Positions 34,059 through 42,608 of a DNA stretch of 64,000 nucleotides are shown here, piece after piece. The notes below the pieces were generated by a model. The model was not told the DNA's origin and made no database searches. It worked only from the letters and a program-made list of their open reading frames with translations. Origin of the DNA: Mycobacterium sp. (GTDB taxonomy: Bacteria > Actinomycetota > Actinomycetes > Mycobacteriales > Mycobacteriaceae); NCBI GenBank assembly GCA_021732005.1, contig JAKFVT010000005.1, forward strand, positions 17,407 to 81,406, written 5' to 3'. Made by a program: the position numbers and the translations under genes. Numbering within the stretch: the stretch's first letter is position 1; each line of letters opens with the position of its first letter.

Positions 34059-34131
34059 TGGGGATCACCGACCCGAATATGCTCGGGGCGGGCCATGCGT
34101 GTGCAGGTGTCTGGAATCAGGAGGTGGGCCG

Positions 34132-36783
34132 TTGTCGCTGTCCGCTGCCGGTTCTGGATTGAGCCGCTCAAGTCATGACCCGGACCGTCTGCTCGCCGGG
34201 TACCGCGCCGCGCGCGCCCAGGACGCCCTGTTCGACGTGCACGGCGGCGGGGCGGGTGCCTTCGGCGACACCGGGTACGACGAGTTCGTCGACGCCACCG
34301 GGACCATCCGGCCGTCCTGGCAGGAACTCGGTGATCTCATCGGCGAGCGCGGCCGGGCCGGGCTGGAACGGCTGCGCGGCGTGGTGCGTGGGTTGGTCGA
34401 CAACGACGGCATCACCTACATCGAGGTCGACGACTCGGGAGCCGCCCCGGGCGAGGGCATCTCGACGCCGGGCACCTGGCATCTCGACGCGATACCGCTG
34501 GTGGTGTCGGCCGCTGACTGGGAGACGCTGGAAGCCGGTGTGCTGCAACGGTCCCGGCTGCTCGACGCGGTCCTGACCGACCTGTACAGCGAGCGTCGGG
34601 CGATCACCACCGGGATCCTGCCGCCGCAGTTGCTGTTCGGGCATCCCGGGTACATTCGGGCCGCCCGCGGCATCGAGAACCCCGGGCGCCATCAACTGTT
34701 CATGCTCGGCTGCGACGTCAGCCGGGCCGCGGACGGCCGGTTCGTGGTCAACGCCGACTGGGCGCAGGCGCCGTCGGGGGCCGGGTACGCACTGGCCGAT
34801 CGCCGGGTGGTCGCCCACGCCGTGCCCGACGTCTACGAGCGAATCGGTCCGCGCCCGGCCTCGCCGTTCGCCCAGGCGCTGCGGCTGGCGCTCATCGAGG
34901 CCGCGCCCGAGGCAGCCGAAGATCCGGTGGTGGTGGTGCTCAGTCCCGGCATCCACTCCGAGACCGCGTTCGACCAGGCCTACCTGGCGTCGGTGCTGGG
35001 CTTTCCGCTGGTGGAGAGCGCAGACCTGGTGGTGCGCGACGGAAAGCTGTTGATGCGGTCGCTGGGCACCCTGAAGCGGGTGGACGTGGTGCTGCGCCGG
35101 GTCGACGCCGACTACGCCGACCCGCTGGATCTGCGACCCGATTCCCGGCTCGGCGTGGTCGGCCTGGTCGAGGTGCAGCGGCGGGGTGCGGTGACGGTGG
35201 TGAACACCCTCGGCGCCGGGATTCTGGAAAGCCCTGGGCTGCAGCGCTTCCTGCCGCAACTGGCGGAGCGGTTGCTGGGGGAGAAGCCGCTGCTGGACAC
35301 CCCGCAGCTGTACTGGGGCGGATTCGACCGGGAGCGCGCACATCTGGTGGCGCGGCTGAACACTCTGCTGATCAAGTCGACGGTCGGCGGCGAGACGATC
35401 GTGGGGCCTGCGCTGTCGACGGAGCAGCGCCACGAGCTGACCGCGCGCATCGAGGCTCACCCCTGGCAGTGGGTGGGCCAGGAGCTGCCGCAGTTCTCCT
35501 CCGCGCCCACCGACCGCTATCCGGGCGGGGTGTCGGCGGCCAGCGTCGGCATGCGTTTGTTCACGGTGTCTCAGCGTGGCGGTTATGCGCCGATGATCGG
35601 TGGTCTCGGTTACGTGCTGGCGCCCGGCAACTCCGCCTATGTGCTGAAAACCATTGCCGCCAAAGACGTCTGGATCCGGCCGCCGACGCGAGCCAAGGCC
35701 GATACGTTGACCGTGCCGCCGGTGGAGCTGCCCAGCGGCACCCGCTCGATCAGCTCGCCGCGCGTGTTGTCGGATCTGTTCTGGATGGGCCGCTACGGCG
35801 AGCGCGCCGAGAACCTGGCCCGGCTGCTGATCGTCACCCGCGAGCGGTACCACGAATATCGCTACCGCCAGGACATGGACGGCAGCGAATGTGTGCCGGT
35901 CCTGTTGCACGCCCTGGGCGTGGTCACCGGCACCGAGACCGACGCCGCGGGCACCTACGCCGAGGCGGTGTCCGCCGCTCAGCGCACCCTCTGGTCGTTG
36001 ACCGTCGACCGGCAGCGCCCCGGGTCGCTGGCCCACTCCGTCGAACGGCTCGGGCTGGCCGCCCGCTCGGTGCGCGACCAGATGTCCAATGACACCTGGA
36101 TGGTGCTCGGCGCCGTCGAGCGGGCGCTGGCCGAGCAGGCCGGCTCGCCGCGCGGGGTGCGGATCGACGACACCCAGCTCGCGCTCGCCCAACAACAGAC
36201 GTTGGCCGGCATGCTGGCGCTGTCGGGGGTGGCCGCCGAGTCGATGGTGCGTGACGCCGGCTGGACCTTGATGGACATCGGCAAGCGCATCGAACGCGGG
36301 CTCGCGCTGTCGGCGCTACTGCGTGCCACGCTGACCACCGTGCGCAGCCCGGACGCCGAACAGACCATCACCGAATCCGCACTGGTGGTGTGTGAATCGT
36401 CGGTCATCTACCGTAGACGCAACCTGGGCCGGGTCAGCGTGGCCGCGGTCGCGGACCTGGTGTTGTTCGACCCGGAGAACCCCAGATCCCTTGTCTACCA
36501 ACTGGAACGGCTACGCTCGAATCTGCGGTTGCTGCCGGGCTCGTCGGGCTCGTCGCGCCCCGAGCGACTGGTCGACGAGATCAGCACGCGGCTGCGCCGG
36601 CTGGACCCCGCCGAACTCGAGCATGTCGACGACGACGGCCGCCGAAGCGAGCTCGACGGGCTGCTGAGCGGAATGCACACCGCGCTACGCGATCTGTCCG
36701 ACGTCATCACGCGCACTCAGTTGTCGCTGCCCGGTGGGATGCAGCCGCTGTGGGGACCCGATCAACTGCGGGTGATGCCATGA
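34132..36783 (+). CDS. circularly permuted ATP-grasp/alpha-E domain fusion protein, Rv2567-like
   Basis: The 883-residue protein carries an N-terminal circularly permuted ATP-grasp domain (formerly DUF404/DUF407, residues about 60-490). Visible parts are VLTDLYSERRAITTGILPPQLLFGHPGYIRAARG, FVVNADWAQAPSGAGYAL, YVLAPGNSAYVLKTIAAKDVWI and NTLGAGILESPGLQRFLPQLAERLLGE. From about residue 540 comes a long helical alpha-E domain (RVLSDLFWMGRYGERAENLARLLIVTRERYHEYRYR and later LERLRSNLRLLPG). This class joins amide bonds using ATP. TTG 34132 is used because AGGAGGTGG precedes it; the frame extends further but through the upstream gene. It overlaps the next gene by four bases. Confidence 0.88.
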   Translation: MSLSAAGSGLSRSSHDPDRLLAGYRAARAQDALFDVHGGGAGAFGDTGYDEFVDATGTIRPSWQELGDLIGERGRAGLERLRGVVRGLVDNDGITYIEVDDSGAAPGEGISTPGTWHLDAIPLVVSAADWETLEAGVLQRSRLLDAVLTDLYSERRAITTGILPPQLLFGHPGYIRAARGIENPGRHQLFMLGCDVSRAADGRFVVNADWAQAPSGAGYALADRRVVAHAVPDVYERIGPRPASPFAQALRLALIEAAPEAAEDPVVVVLSPGIHSETAFDQAYLASVLGFPLVESADLVVRDGKLLMRSLGTLKRVDVVLRRVDADYADPLDLRPDSRLGVVGLVEVQRRGAVTVVNTLGAGILESPGLQRFLPQLAERLLGEKPLLDTPQLYWGGFDRERAHLVARLNTLLIKSTVGGETIVGPALSTEQRHELTARIEAHPWQWVGQELPQFSSAPTDRYPGGVSAASVGMRLFTVSQRGGYAPMIGGLGYVLAPGNSAYVLKTIAAKDVWIRPPTRAKADTLTVPPVELPSGTRSISSPRVLSDLFWMGRYGERAENLARLLIVTRERYHEYRYRQDMDGSECVPVLLHALGVVTGTETDAAGTYAEAVSAAQRTLWSLTVDRQRPGSLAHSVERLGLAARSVRDQMSNDTWMVLGAVERALAEQAGSPRGVRIDDTQLALAQQQTLAGMLALSGVAAESMVRDAGWTLMDIGKRIERGLALSALLRATLTTVRSPDAEQTITESALVVCESSVIYRRRNLGRVSVAAVADLVLFDPENPRSLVYQLERLRSNLRLLPGSSGSSRPERLVDEISTRLRRLDPAELEHVDDDGRRSELDGLLSGMHTALRDLSDVITRTQLSLPGGMQPLWGPDQLRVMP

Positions 36784-37703
36784 CGGCGGGGGAGAGCGCA
36801 GCGCGCACGTACCGGATCACGCATCGCACCGCGTACGGCTATTCCGATGTGGTGACCAGTTCCTACGGCCGCGGTCATCTCACCCCGCGCGACACCACCG
36901 GACAGCGGTGTCTGGCCTACGAACTCGACATCGATCCGGTACCCGCCGACCGGTCCACCAGCCTGGACGTCTACGGCAACATCAGCTCCTACTTCCATGT
37001 CACCGAGCATCACCGGGCGCTGACGGTGACCAGTCGCTCCGTCGTCGAGGTCGACCCGCCCGCGGCCGAGCGTTATCAGGCCGGCTGGGCGCTGGCGCCG
37101 TGGGAAGCCGTCCGGCCGGTTGGCCACAACGGTGCGCTGGCATCCGAGTTCAGCCTGGACCTGCGCCCGCCGGAGATCACCGACGAAGTGCGGGAGTACG
37201 CCGCGCCGAGTTTCGAGCCCGGTCGTCCGCTGGTCGAGGTGCTGCGAGATCTCAACTCACGAATATTCTCTGACTTCACCTATAAGTCGGGATCCACGAC
37301 GGTGTCGACCCAGGTGAGTCAGGTTTTGCTGGCGCGAGAAGGGGTATGCCAGGACTTCGCCCGGCTGGCCATCGCCTGCCTGCGCGCCAACGGATTGGCG
37401 GCGAGTTATGTGTCGGGCTACCTTGCCACCGACCCGCCGCCCGGAAAGGAACGGATGTACGGCGTGGACGCCACCCATGCCTGGGCCGCGGTGTGGACAC
37501 CGCAAAATGATTGGCTCGGGCTCGATCCCACCAACGATCAGCTGGTCGATGAGCGCTACATCACCGTCGGCTGGGGGCGGGACTATGCCGACATCCCGCC
37601 GCTCCGCGGCATCATCTACACCGACTCCGAACGCAGCGTGATCGACGTCTCTGTGGACGTCGCACCCTGCCCACCGTTCCAGGGGGGTCTCGCGCATGCG
37701 TGA
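36780..37703 (+). CDS. transglutaminase-like cysteine protease/transferase, Rv2569c-like
   Basis: The 307-residue protein has the bacterial transglutaminase N-terminal domain (YRITHRTAYGYSDVVTSSYGRGHLTPRDTTGQRC, residues about 10-45). The catalytic core carries Cys190 (EGVCQDFARLAIACLRANGLAASYVSGYL), His233 (DATHAWAAVW) and Asp249 (GLDPTND), so the full triad is intact. The family includes both crosslinking enzymes and peptidases. ATG 36780 overlaps the alpha-E gene stop by four bases, and its own stop overlaps the start of the zinc-peptidase gene by eight, tying the operon together. The product is probably cytoplasmic; no signal peptide. Confidence 0.9.
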   Translation: MTAGESAARTYRITHRTAYGYSDVVTSSYGRGHLTPRDTTGQRCLAYELDIDPVPADRSTSLDVYGNISSYFHVTEHHRALTVTSRSVVEVDPPAAERYQAGWALAPWEAVRPVGHNGALASEFSLDLRPPEITDEVREYAAPSFEPGRPLVEVLRDLNSRIFSDFTYKSGSTTVSTQVSQVLLAREGVCQDFARLAIACLRANGLAASYVSGYLATDPPPGKERMYGVDATHAWAAVWTPQNDWLGLDPTNDQLVDERYITVGWGRDYADIPPLRGIIYTDSERSVIDVSVDVAPCPPFQGGLAHA

Positions 37704-38769
37704 CTTCATCTGCCCCAACTGCGGGCAGCATCTGGCGTTCGAGAACTCGGTCTGCCTGTCGTGCGGTAGCTCGGTCGGATTCTCCTTGGACGACATGGCG
37801 TTTCTGGTGATCGCCTCCGGTGAGGAGAGTGAGCACGGCGGCGCGGTCGACGCCGCCGACTTCCAGTTGTGCGCGAATCTTCACCTGGCCGAATGTAATT
37901 GGCTGGTCCGGGTGGAACCGGTCCGGCTGTTGTGTGCGTCCTGCCGGCTCACTCAGACCCGGCCCAACGACAACGACATCCCTGCGCTGGGCGCCTTCGC
38001 GCTGGCCGAACGGGCCAAGCGACGCCTGATCGCCGAACTGCACGAACTCAAGCTGCCGATCGTCGGCCGTGACGAGGACCCGGAGTACGGGCTGGCCTTC
38101 GACCTGTTGTCCAGCGCCAACGAGAAGGTGTTCACCGGCCACGACAACGGCCTGATCACACTGGATCTCGCCGAGGGCGACGATGTGCACCGCGAGCAGC
38201 TGCGCACCTCGATGGACGAGCCGTACCGCACGCTGCTGGGACATTTCCGGCATGAGGTCGGCCACTACTACTTCTATCGACTGGTCGGCACCTCACCGGC
38301 GTACCTGGAGCGCTTCAACGAACTGTTCGGCGACCCGGACGCCGACTACCAGGCCGCACTGGACCGGCACTACAGCGAAGGCGCGCCGCCTGGGTGGGAG
38401 AAGAACTACGTCTCCTCCTACGCCACCATGCATGCGGCCGAGGACTGGGCCGAGACGTTCGCGCACTACCTGCACATCCGCGACACCCTGGACACCGCCG
38501 CGGCGTTCGGTATCGCCCCGGCCAATGCCACCTATGAGCGACGAGTGTTGGGTCCCAGCGGATTCGACAACATCCTCGAGATGTGGCTGCCGTTGGCGTG
38601 GTCGCTGAACATGGTGAACCGGTCGATGGGTAAAGACGACCTGTATCCGTTCGTTCTCCCGGTCCCGGTGCTGGAGAAGATGCGGTTCATCCACACCGTC
38701 ATCGACGAGGTGACGTCGTCGCCGACCAAGCTGGACGCGGCCATCAGCGGTCAGCAACAGCAGAACTGA
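37696..38769 (+). CDS. zinc-ribbon HExxH metallopeptidase-like protein (DUF2248 type), Rv2568c-like
   Basis: The 357-residue protein starts with a zinc ribbon (Cys6, Cys9, Cys20, Cys23, in CPNCG and CLSCG), followed by a second four-Cys set (Cys59, Cys67, Cys80, Cys83). Near residue 186-190 sits HEVGH (HFRHEVGHYYFYRL), a metallopeptidase HExxH motif, and downstream MHAAEDWAETFAHYLHI carries the likely third ligand. This fits the putative zinc-binding metallopeptidase family. Two zinc sites plus a peptidase suggest a processing role for a conjugate made by the operon's ligases (inference). It overlaps the upstream gene by eight bases and the convergent SDR by 26. Confidence 0.87.
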   Translation: MRDFICPNCGQHLAFENSVCLSCGSSVGFSLDDMAFLVIASGEESEHGGAVDAADFQLCANLHLAECNWLVRVEPVRLLCASCRLTQTRPNDNDIPALGAFALAERAKRRLIAELHELKLPIVGRDEDPEYGLAFDLLSSANEKVFTGHDNGLITLDLAEGDDVHREQLRTSMDEPYRTLLGHFRHEVGHYYFYRLVGTSPAYLERFNELFGDPDADYQAALDRHYSEGAPPGWEKNYVSSYATMHAAEDWAETFAHYLHIRDTLDTAAAFGIAPANATYERRVLGPSGFDNILEMWLPLAWSLNMVNRSMGKDDLYPFVLPVPVLEKMRFIHTVIDEVTSSPTKLDAAISGQQQQN

Positions 38770-39778
38770 GCGCCAGCAGGCCTTCCGCGGTCGCCGCGAC
38801 GGTGTCGGCGGTCGAGCGTGGGTTCCAGCCCAGCTGCGTGACGGCCTTGGTGTTGTTCACCACCTTCGGTGAGCCGAGCAGACCGGCCAGTTCCCGCAGC
38901 CGGGGGACGACGCGCGCGGCGGTGCGAACCAGCCAATCCGGGACGTCCCGGCTGGGTACCCGGGCGGCGCCGGCTCCGAGGCGCGAGCGCAGCACGGCGG
39001 CGATCTCGGGCAGCGTCACCGGTTGGCCGGCTGCGGCGAGGTAGCGCTGACCTGCGGCCTGCGGACTGGTCATCGCGCGGACCAACAGGTCGGCGACATC
39101 GCGGACGTCGACCACCGCGAACGATGCGCGGGGCAGCAGCGGTGGTTGCCCGCGCAGCAAGGCGTCGACGATCTGGACCGAGGTCGACAGGTTCTCGTCC
39201 AGTGGCGGCCCGAACACCCCGACCGGGTTGACCACCGCGAGTTCAGGGCTGCCCGGGCGCTGCGCGAAGTCCCACGCCGCGCGCTCGGCGAGCGTCTTGG
39301 ACTTCACGTACGGACTGACTGCGTCGTCGGGGTTGGTCCAATCGGTTTCGTCGTAGGGCGTCCCCGATGGTTTGGGGCTGTAGCCGATTGCCGCGAACGA
39401 TGAGGTGATCACCACGCGGCGCACCCCTTCGGTGGCGGCGGCCCGCAAGACCCGTAGGGTGCCCTCGCGCGCCGGGACGATGACCTCGTCCTCGTCGGCC
39501 GGCTGGCGGGGCGGGAACGGTGACGCCACGTGCTGCACGAAGCGGCAGCCGCGCACCGCCTCGGCCCAGCCGTCGTCGGAATTCAGGTCGGCCACCACGA
39601 TGTCCAGTTGTTCGACGTCGGCGCCGGCGCCGACCAGGGTCGCGCGGAGTTCCTTGTCGCGGTTGCTGTTTCGGACGGTTGCCCGAACCAGATAGCCGTC
39701 GGCGAGCAATCGCCGGATCAGGTGGCCCGCGATGAATCCGGAGCCGCCGGTGACCAGCACCCGAACGGGTTCAGGCAT
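38744..39778 (-). CDS. NAD-dependent epimerase/dehydratase (extended SDR, dihydroflavonol-reductase-like)
   Basis: This 344-residue extended short-chain dehydrogenase begins with VRVLVTGGSGFIAGHLIRRLL, a GxxGxxG Rossmann loop. It has a catalytic YVKSK (YxxxK) around residue 157 following SSFAAIG, and the NPVGVFGPPL block after it. The substrate class (steroid, sugar nucleotide or ketone) is unclear. It lies downstream of a MerR regulator with an eight-base overlap (39771-39778), so they form one MerR-controlled transcript. The 3' end overlaps the convergent zinc-peptidase gene by 26 bases. Confidence 0.9.
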   Translation of the reverse strand: MPEPVRVLVTGGSGFIAGHLIRRLLADGYLVRATVRNSNRDKELRATLVGAGADVEQLDIVVADLNSDDGWAEAVRGCRFVQHVASPFPPRQPADEDEVIVPAREGTLRVLRAAATEGVRRVVITSSFAAIGYSPKPSGTPYDETDWTNPDDAVSPYVKSKTLAERAAWDFAQRPGSPELAVVNPVGVFGPPLDENLSTSVQIVDALLRGQPPLLPRASFAVVDVRDVADLLVRAMTSPQAAGQRYLAAAGQPVTLPEIAAVLRSRLGAGAARVPSRDVPDWLVRTAARVVPRLRELAGLLGSPKVVNNTKAVTQLGWNPRSTADTVAATAEGLLALSSAVADR

Positions 39779-40238
39779 GAGCCTTCTCCTCGGATATCAG
39801 TTGCGCTCCCAGCGCGATGATCTCGGGCACAACCGCTTCTTCAGCCGCGATGTCGCCCCGTTCGCGTGCCGCCCACAGCCGCGCCTTGGCAGCCGCATAC
39901 TTCTGGCGCACCTGCAGCCGGGCGATGTCCTCGGCCAGGCGGCTGGCGTGGTCGTCGAACAGTCGGCGCTGATCGGCGGCAGCCGCCGTGCCGCGGCGGA
40001 TGTTGTCGACATAGGCGCGCATGTTCTGCACGCTCATGCCGGTGCTGCGCAGGCAGCTCAGGGATTCGATGGCGTCCACCAGTGCAGGCGGATAGCGGCG
40101 GTGACCGCTGCTGCCGTCGCGCGGCACCGGGTCGATCAGCCCGATCCGCTCGTAATAGCGCAGCGCGGACTCGGTCAGACCGCTCTGACGGGAGACCTCC
40201 TGGATGGTCAGGTCTCTGGTCAACGGTGTCGTTGGCAT
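39771..40238 (-). CDS. MerR-family transcriptional regulator
   Basis: The 155-residue protein has a winged-helix at residues 10-80: LTIQEVSRQSGLTESALRYYERIGLIDPVPRDGSSGHRRY is a classical MerR DNA-binding region. A long coiled-coil dimer helix follows (RRLFDDHASRLAEDIARLQVRQKYAAAKARLWAARE). No Cys pair for metal sensing is seen, so an organic or redox effector is more likely. The ATG at 40238 coincides with the predicted transcription start (leaderless). It overlaps the SDR gene by eight bases and its promoter has the perfect MerR geometry (next entry). Confidence 0.92.
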   Translation of the reverse strand: MPTTPLTRDLTIQEVSRQSGLTESALRYYERIGLIDPVPRDGSSGHRRYPPALVDAIESLSCLRSTGMSVQNMRAYVDNIRRGTAAAADQRRLFDDHASRLAEDIARLQVRQKYAAAKARLWAARERGDIAAEEAVVPEIIALGAQLISEEKAHA

Positions 40239-40244
40239 AGAGCC

Positions 40245-40275
40245 ACTATGGCGAACTTGAAGCGCTTCAAGTCAA
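40245..40275 (-). promoter_or_regulatory. MerR-type promoter with 18-base palindrome in a 19-base spacer
   Basis: On the minus strand TTGACT (40275-40270) and CATAGT (40250-40245) are separated by exactly 19 bases, the over-long spacing typical of MerR-activated promoters. A perfect palindrome ACTTGAAGCGCTTCAAGT (40255-40272) fills the spacer. Counting seven bases past the -10 places the transcription start on the A of the MerR ATG, making the transcript leaderless. Confidence 0.85.
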
Positions 40276-40296
40276 GTGTGCGACTCCTCACGTCCG

Positions 40297-41529
40297 CTAG
40301 GACTGCGGGCGCGTGCCGAGGACGTCGCGGAACACCGCCTGCCGCAAAGCCAGTTCGCGTGGATCGCTGGCCAGGTGGAAGCCCAGGCGGTTCATGACGT
40401 AGCCGAAGCCGACGCCGGTGTCGGGGTCGGCGAAACCGAACGATCCGCCGAAACCCGGTGTGCCGAAGGCCTTGTCGGAGGATCCGAACTGCACCATCGG
40501 TACCGGCTTACAGAAACCCAGCGAGTACAGGATCTTGACGTTCATCACTCGGTCGCGGATGCCACCGCTGGGCGTCGGCGCGGGCCCGGTGAGGTCGTCC
40601 AGAACTGAGCCGGTCAGTCCCAGGTCGGCGCCGCCGGCGGCAGCCGCGCCGTAGAGCCGGGCCACTGCACGGGCCGTCCCGATCCCGTTGCTCGACGGCA
40701 TCTCCACCGCGCGCACCTCGTCGCGGTTGTAGTCGCCGTCCCACGGTTTGACGTCGCTGGGCACGCCGGTGGCTCGGGCGGCCAGTCCCACCGGATTCAG
40801 CGCTGCCAGCGCAAAACCGGCCGGCATCACATTGAGGTGCAGCAGCGATTCGGCCCGTTTCCACTGATGCAGATGCGCGACCCGGCTGCGGTCGACCTCG
40901 GTAGGCAGGCCGATGTGCAGATCCAGCCCCAACGGCGCGGCGATCTCGTCGGCCAGGAACCGGCCCACCGTGCGGCCCGCCGGGTCGGTCCGGCGAATCA
41001 ATTCGGATTGGTACCAGCCCAACGTGATCGCGTGGTAGCCGTGCCGGGTGCCTGGTCGCCATGCCGGCGCCTGGCGGGCCAGGATCGGCGACAGCCGGTC
41101 CGGGTCGGCGATATCGGCCAGGTTCGGGGCCGGGGTGAGCGCACACAAGCCGGCCTGATGAGCCAGCAGCTGGCGCACGGTCACCTCGCCCTTGCCGGCC
41201 TGAGCGAATTCCGGCCAGTAGTCCGCGACCTTGGCGTCGTAGGACAGCAGCCCCTTCGAGACCGCGACAGCGACGGCCATCGCGGTGACACCCTTGGTCG
41301 TGGAGAACATGTTGACCATCGTGTCGGCCTGCCACGGTGCCTTGGCGGTTCCGTCGCGGTAGCCACCCCACAGGTCGACGACCTTGACGCCGTCGCGATA
41401 CACCGCCACGGCGGCGCCGATCTCCTTGCCGGACGCCAGATTCGCGCGGAAGGCGTCGGCCACCTTGCCGTAACCCTCGTCGACGTCGCCGCCCATCATG
41501 TCCGGTGACACCGCAACTTTGAGCACCAT
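40297..41529 (-). CDS. beta-lactamase-fold (class C-like) esterase/hydrolase
   Basis: The 410-residue serine hydrolase shows the SxxK motif as FSTTKGV (near residue 75), preceded by NMFS, and a YxN-like position around YHAITLGWY. The VRQLLAHQAGLCAL and FGTPGFGGSFGFADPDTG blocks are typical for beta-lactamase-like esterases such as EstB or LipL-type enzymes. There is no export signal, so the enzyme is probably an intracellular esterase rather than a resistance protein. ATG 41529 follows AAAGGGG at eight bases; an open frame of 44 extra codons upstream is rejected. Convergent or divergent neighbours give no substrate clue. Confidence 0.88.
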   Translation of the reverse strand: MVLKVAVSPDMMGGDVDEGYGKVADAFRANLASGKEIGAAVAVYRDGVKVVDLWGGYRDGTAKAPWQADTMVNMFSTTKGVTAMAVAVAVSKGLLSYDAKVADYWPEFAQAGKGEVTVRQLLAHQAGLCALTPAPNLADIADPDRLSPILARQAPAWRPGTRHGYHAITLGWYQSELIRRTDPAGRTVGRFLADEIAAPLGLDLHIGLPTEVDRSRVAHLHQWKRAESLLHLNVMPAGFALAALNPVGLAARATGVPSDVKPWDGDYNRDEVRAVEMPSSNGIGTARAVARLYGAAAAGGADLGLTGSVLDDLTGPAPTPSGGIRDRVMNVKILYSLGFCKPVPMVQFGSSDKAFGTPGFGGSFGFADPDTGVGFGYVMNRLGFHLASDPRELALRQAVFRDVLGTRPQS

Positions 41530-41616
41530 CGGCGATCCCCTTTTGTTGCCGAGAGGATATGCCGACGCGCCGCGCGGCAGGGCCGCATTCGCGGCGACGG
41601 CCCCTACGATCGCCGG

Positions 41617-42456
41617 GTGGCTGATCGCTATGGCGCCGACGTACTGGCCAACAACCCGCACACGTCGAACCGAACCCGCTCGACCGAGCAGGCCGTCGAG
41701 CTCGGAATGGTCGTCGAGGACCCGCAGTCAGGGTTCGTCGGCGCGGTGGTAGGCGTCGAAGGATCGCGGGTCGAACTCGAGGACCGCAACGGCAAGCGGC
41801 GGGTGTTTCCGCTCGGGCCGGGCTTCTTGTTCGAGGGAAAGCCGGTGATCCTGACCGGACTGCGTCGGCAGGCACCGGCGGCCGCGCAACGCACGAAATC
41901 CGGCTCGGTGAAGGTGGCCGACACCCGCGCCAAGGTCGCCCTGGCCAGCCGCATCTACGTCGAGGGCCGGCACGACGCCGAACTCGTCGAGCAGGTGTGG
42001 GGTGAGGACCTGCGGGTCGAGGGCGTGGTCGTCGAATATCTCGGCGGCGTCGACGATCTCGCCGGCATCGTGGCCGACTTCCGGCCAGGTCCGGGCCGCC
42101 GGCTCGGTGTCCTGGTCGATCACCTGGTGACCGGTTCCAAGGAGGCTCGCATCGCCGACGCCGTCCGGCGTGGTCCCGGCGGGGAGCACACGCTGGTGGT
42201 AGGCCATCCCTATGTGGACATCTGGCAAGCGGTCAAGCCTGAGCGCGTCGGGTTGAGGGCGTGGCCGTTGATCCCGCGCGACGTCGAATGGAAGTACGGG
42301 ATCTGCGCCGCGCTGCGGTGGCCGCACAACGACCAGGCCGACATCGCCCGGGCGTGGCAGCGGATCCGGTCGTCGGTGCGAGATTGGACCGATCTGGAGC
42401 CCGAGCTGATCGGCCGGGTCGAGGAACTCATCGACTTCGTGACACAACCGGCCTGA
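41617..42456 (+). CDS. DUF3097 family protein
   Basis: The 279-residue protein matches the actinobacterial DUF3097 family: ADVLANNPHTSNRTRSTEQAVELGMVVEDPQSGFVGAVVG, SRIYVEGRHDAELVEQVWGEDLRVEGVVVEYLGGVDDL and HTLVVGHPYVDIWQAVKPERVGLRAWPLIPRDVEWK. The conserved VEGRHDAEL block and the DHL Asp-type loop suggest a Toprim-like metal site, which would fit a nuclease or nucleotide-processing enzyme, but function is unknown. GTG 41617 is the start. It is divergent from the beta-lactamase-fold gene. Confidence 0.85.
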   Translation: MADRYGADVLANNPHTSNRTRSTEQAVELGMVVEDPQSGFVGAVVGVEGSRVELEDRNGKRRVFPLGPGFLFEGKPVILTGLRRQAPAAAQRTKSGSVKVADTRAKVALASRIYVEGRHDAELVEQVWGEDLRVEGVVVEYLGGVDDLAGIVADFRPGPGRRLGVLVDHLVTGSKEARIADAVRRGPGGEHTLVVGHPYVDIWQAVKPERVGLRAWPLIPRDVEWKYGICAALRWPHNDQADIARAWQRIRSSVRDWTDLEPELIGRVEELIDFVTQPA

Positions 42457-42507
42457 TTTCGTTGAACATGTGACGAATGTCGCAGGTCCGATCGGTTCAC
42501 GCTCGGT

Positions 42508-42526
42508 GTACAGTCGTTCACTGTAC
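42508..42526. promoter_or_regulatory. operator-like inverted repeat upstream of acyl-CoA dehydrogenase
   Basis: GTACAGT-CGTTC-ACTGTAC is a perfect 7-base inverted repeat with a 5-base spacer, 83 bases upstream of the ATG at 42609. The length and symmetry resemble TetR-type operators. The related sequence GCTGTACAGC sits inside a palindrome at 55418-55433. The rest of 42457-42608 contains no gene. Confidence 0.45.
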
Positions 42527-42608
42527 GAAATTTACCGCCGACTGCAGTCTGGTCGTCGTCACTTGGTGCGGCCGACGCGGTACGACTTGATCCGGAGCCT
42601 GCACAGCC

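Noticed and set aside
33406..34131. N-terminal extension of the ATP-grasp/alpha-E gene into the amidoligase gene
   Set aside because: The extension is Pro/Ser/Thr-rich frame noise. An AGGAGGT site directly before TTG 34132 and the onset of the conserved domain set the start.
40297..41529. Beta-lactamase resistance gene
   Set aside because: The SxxK fold is present, but there is no export signal and the blocks resemble esterases rather than secreted beta-lactamases.
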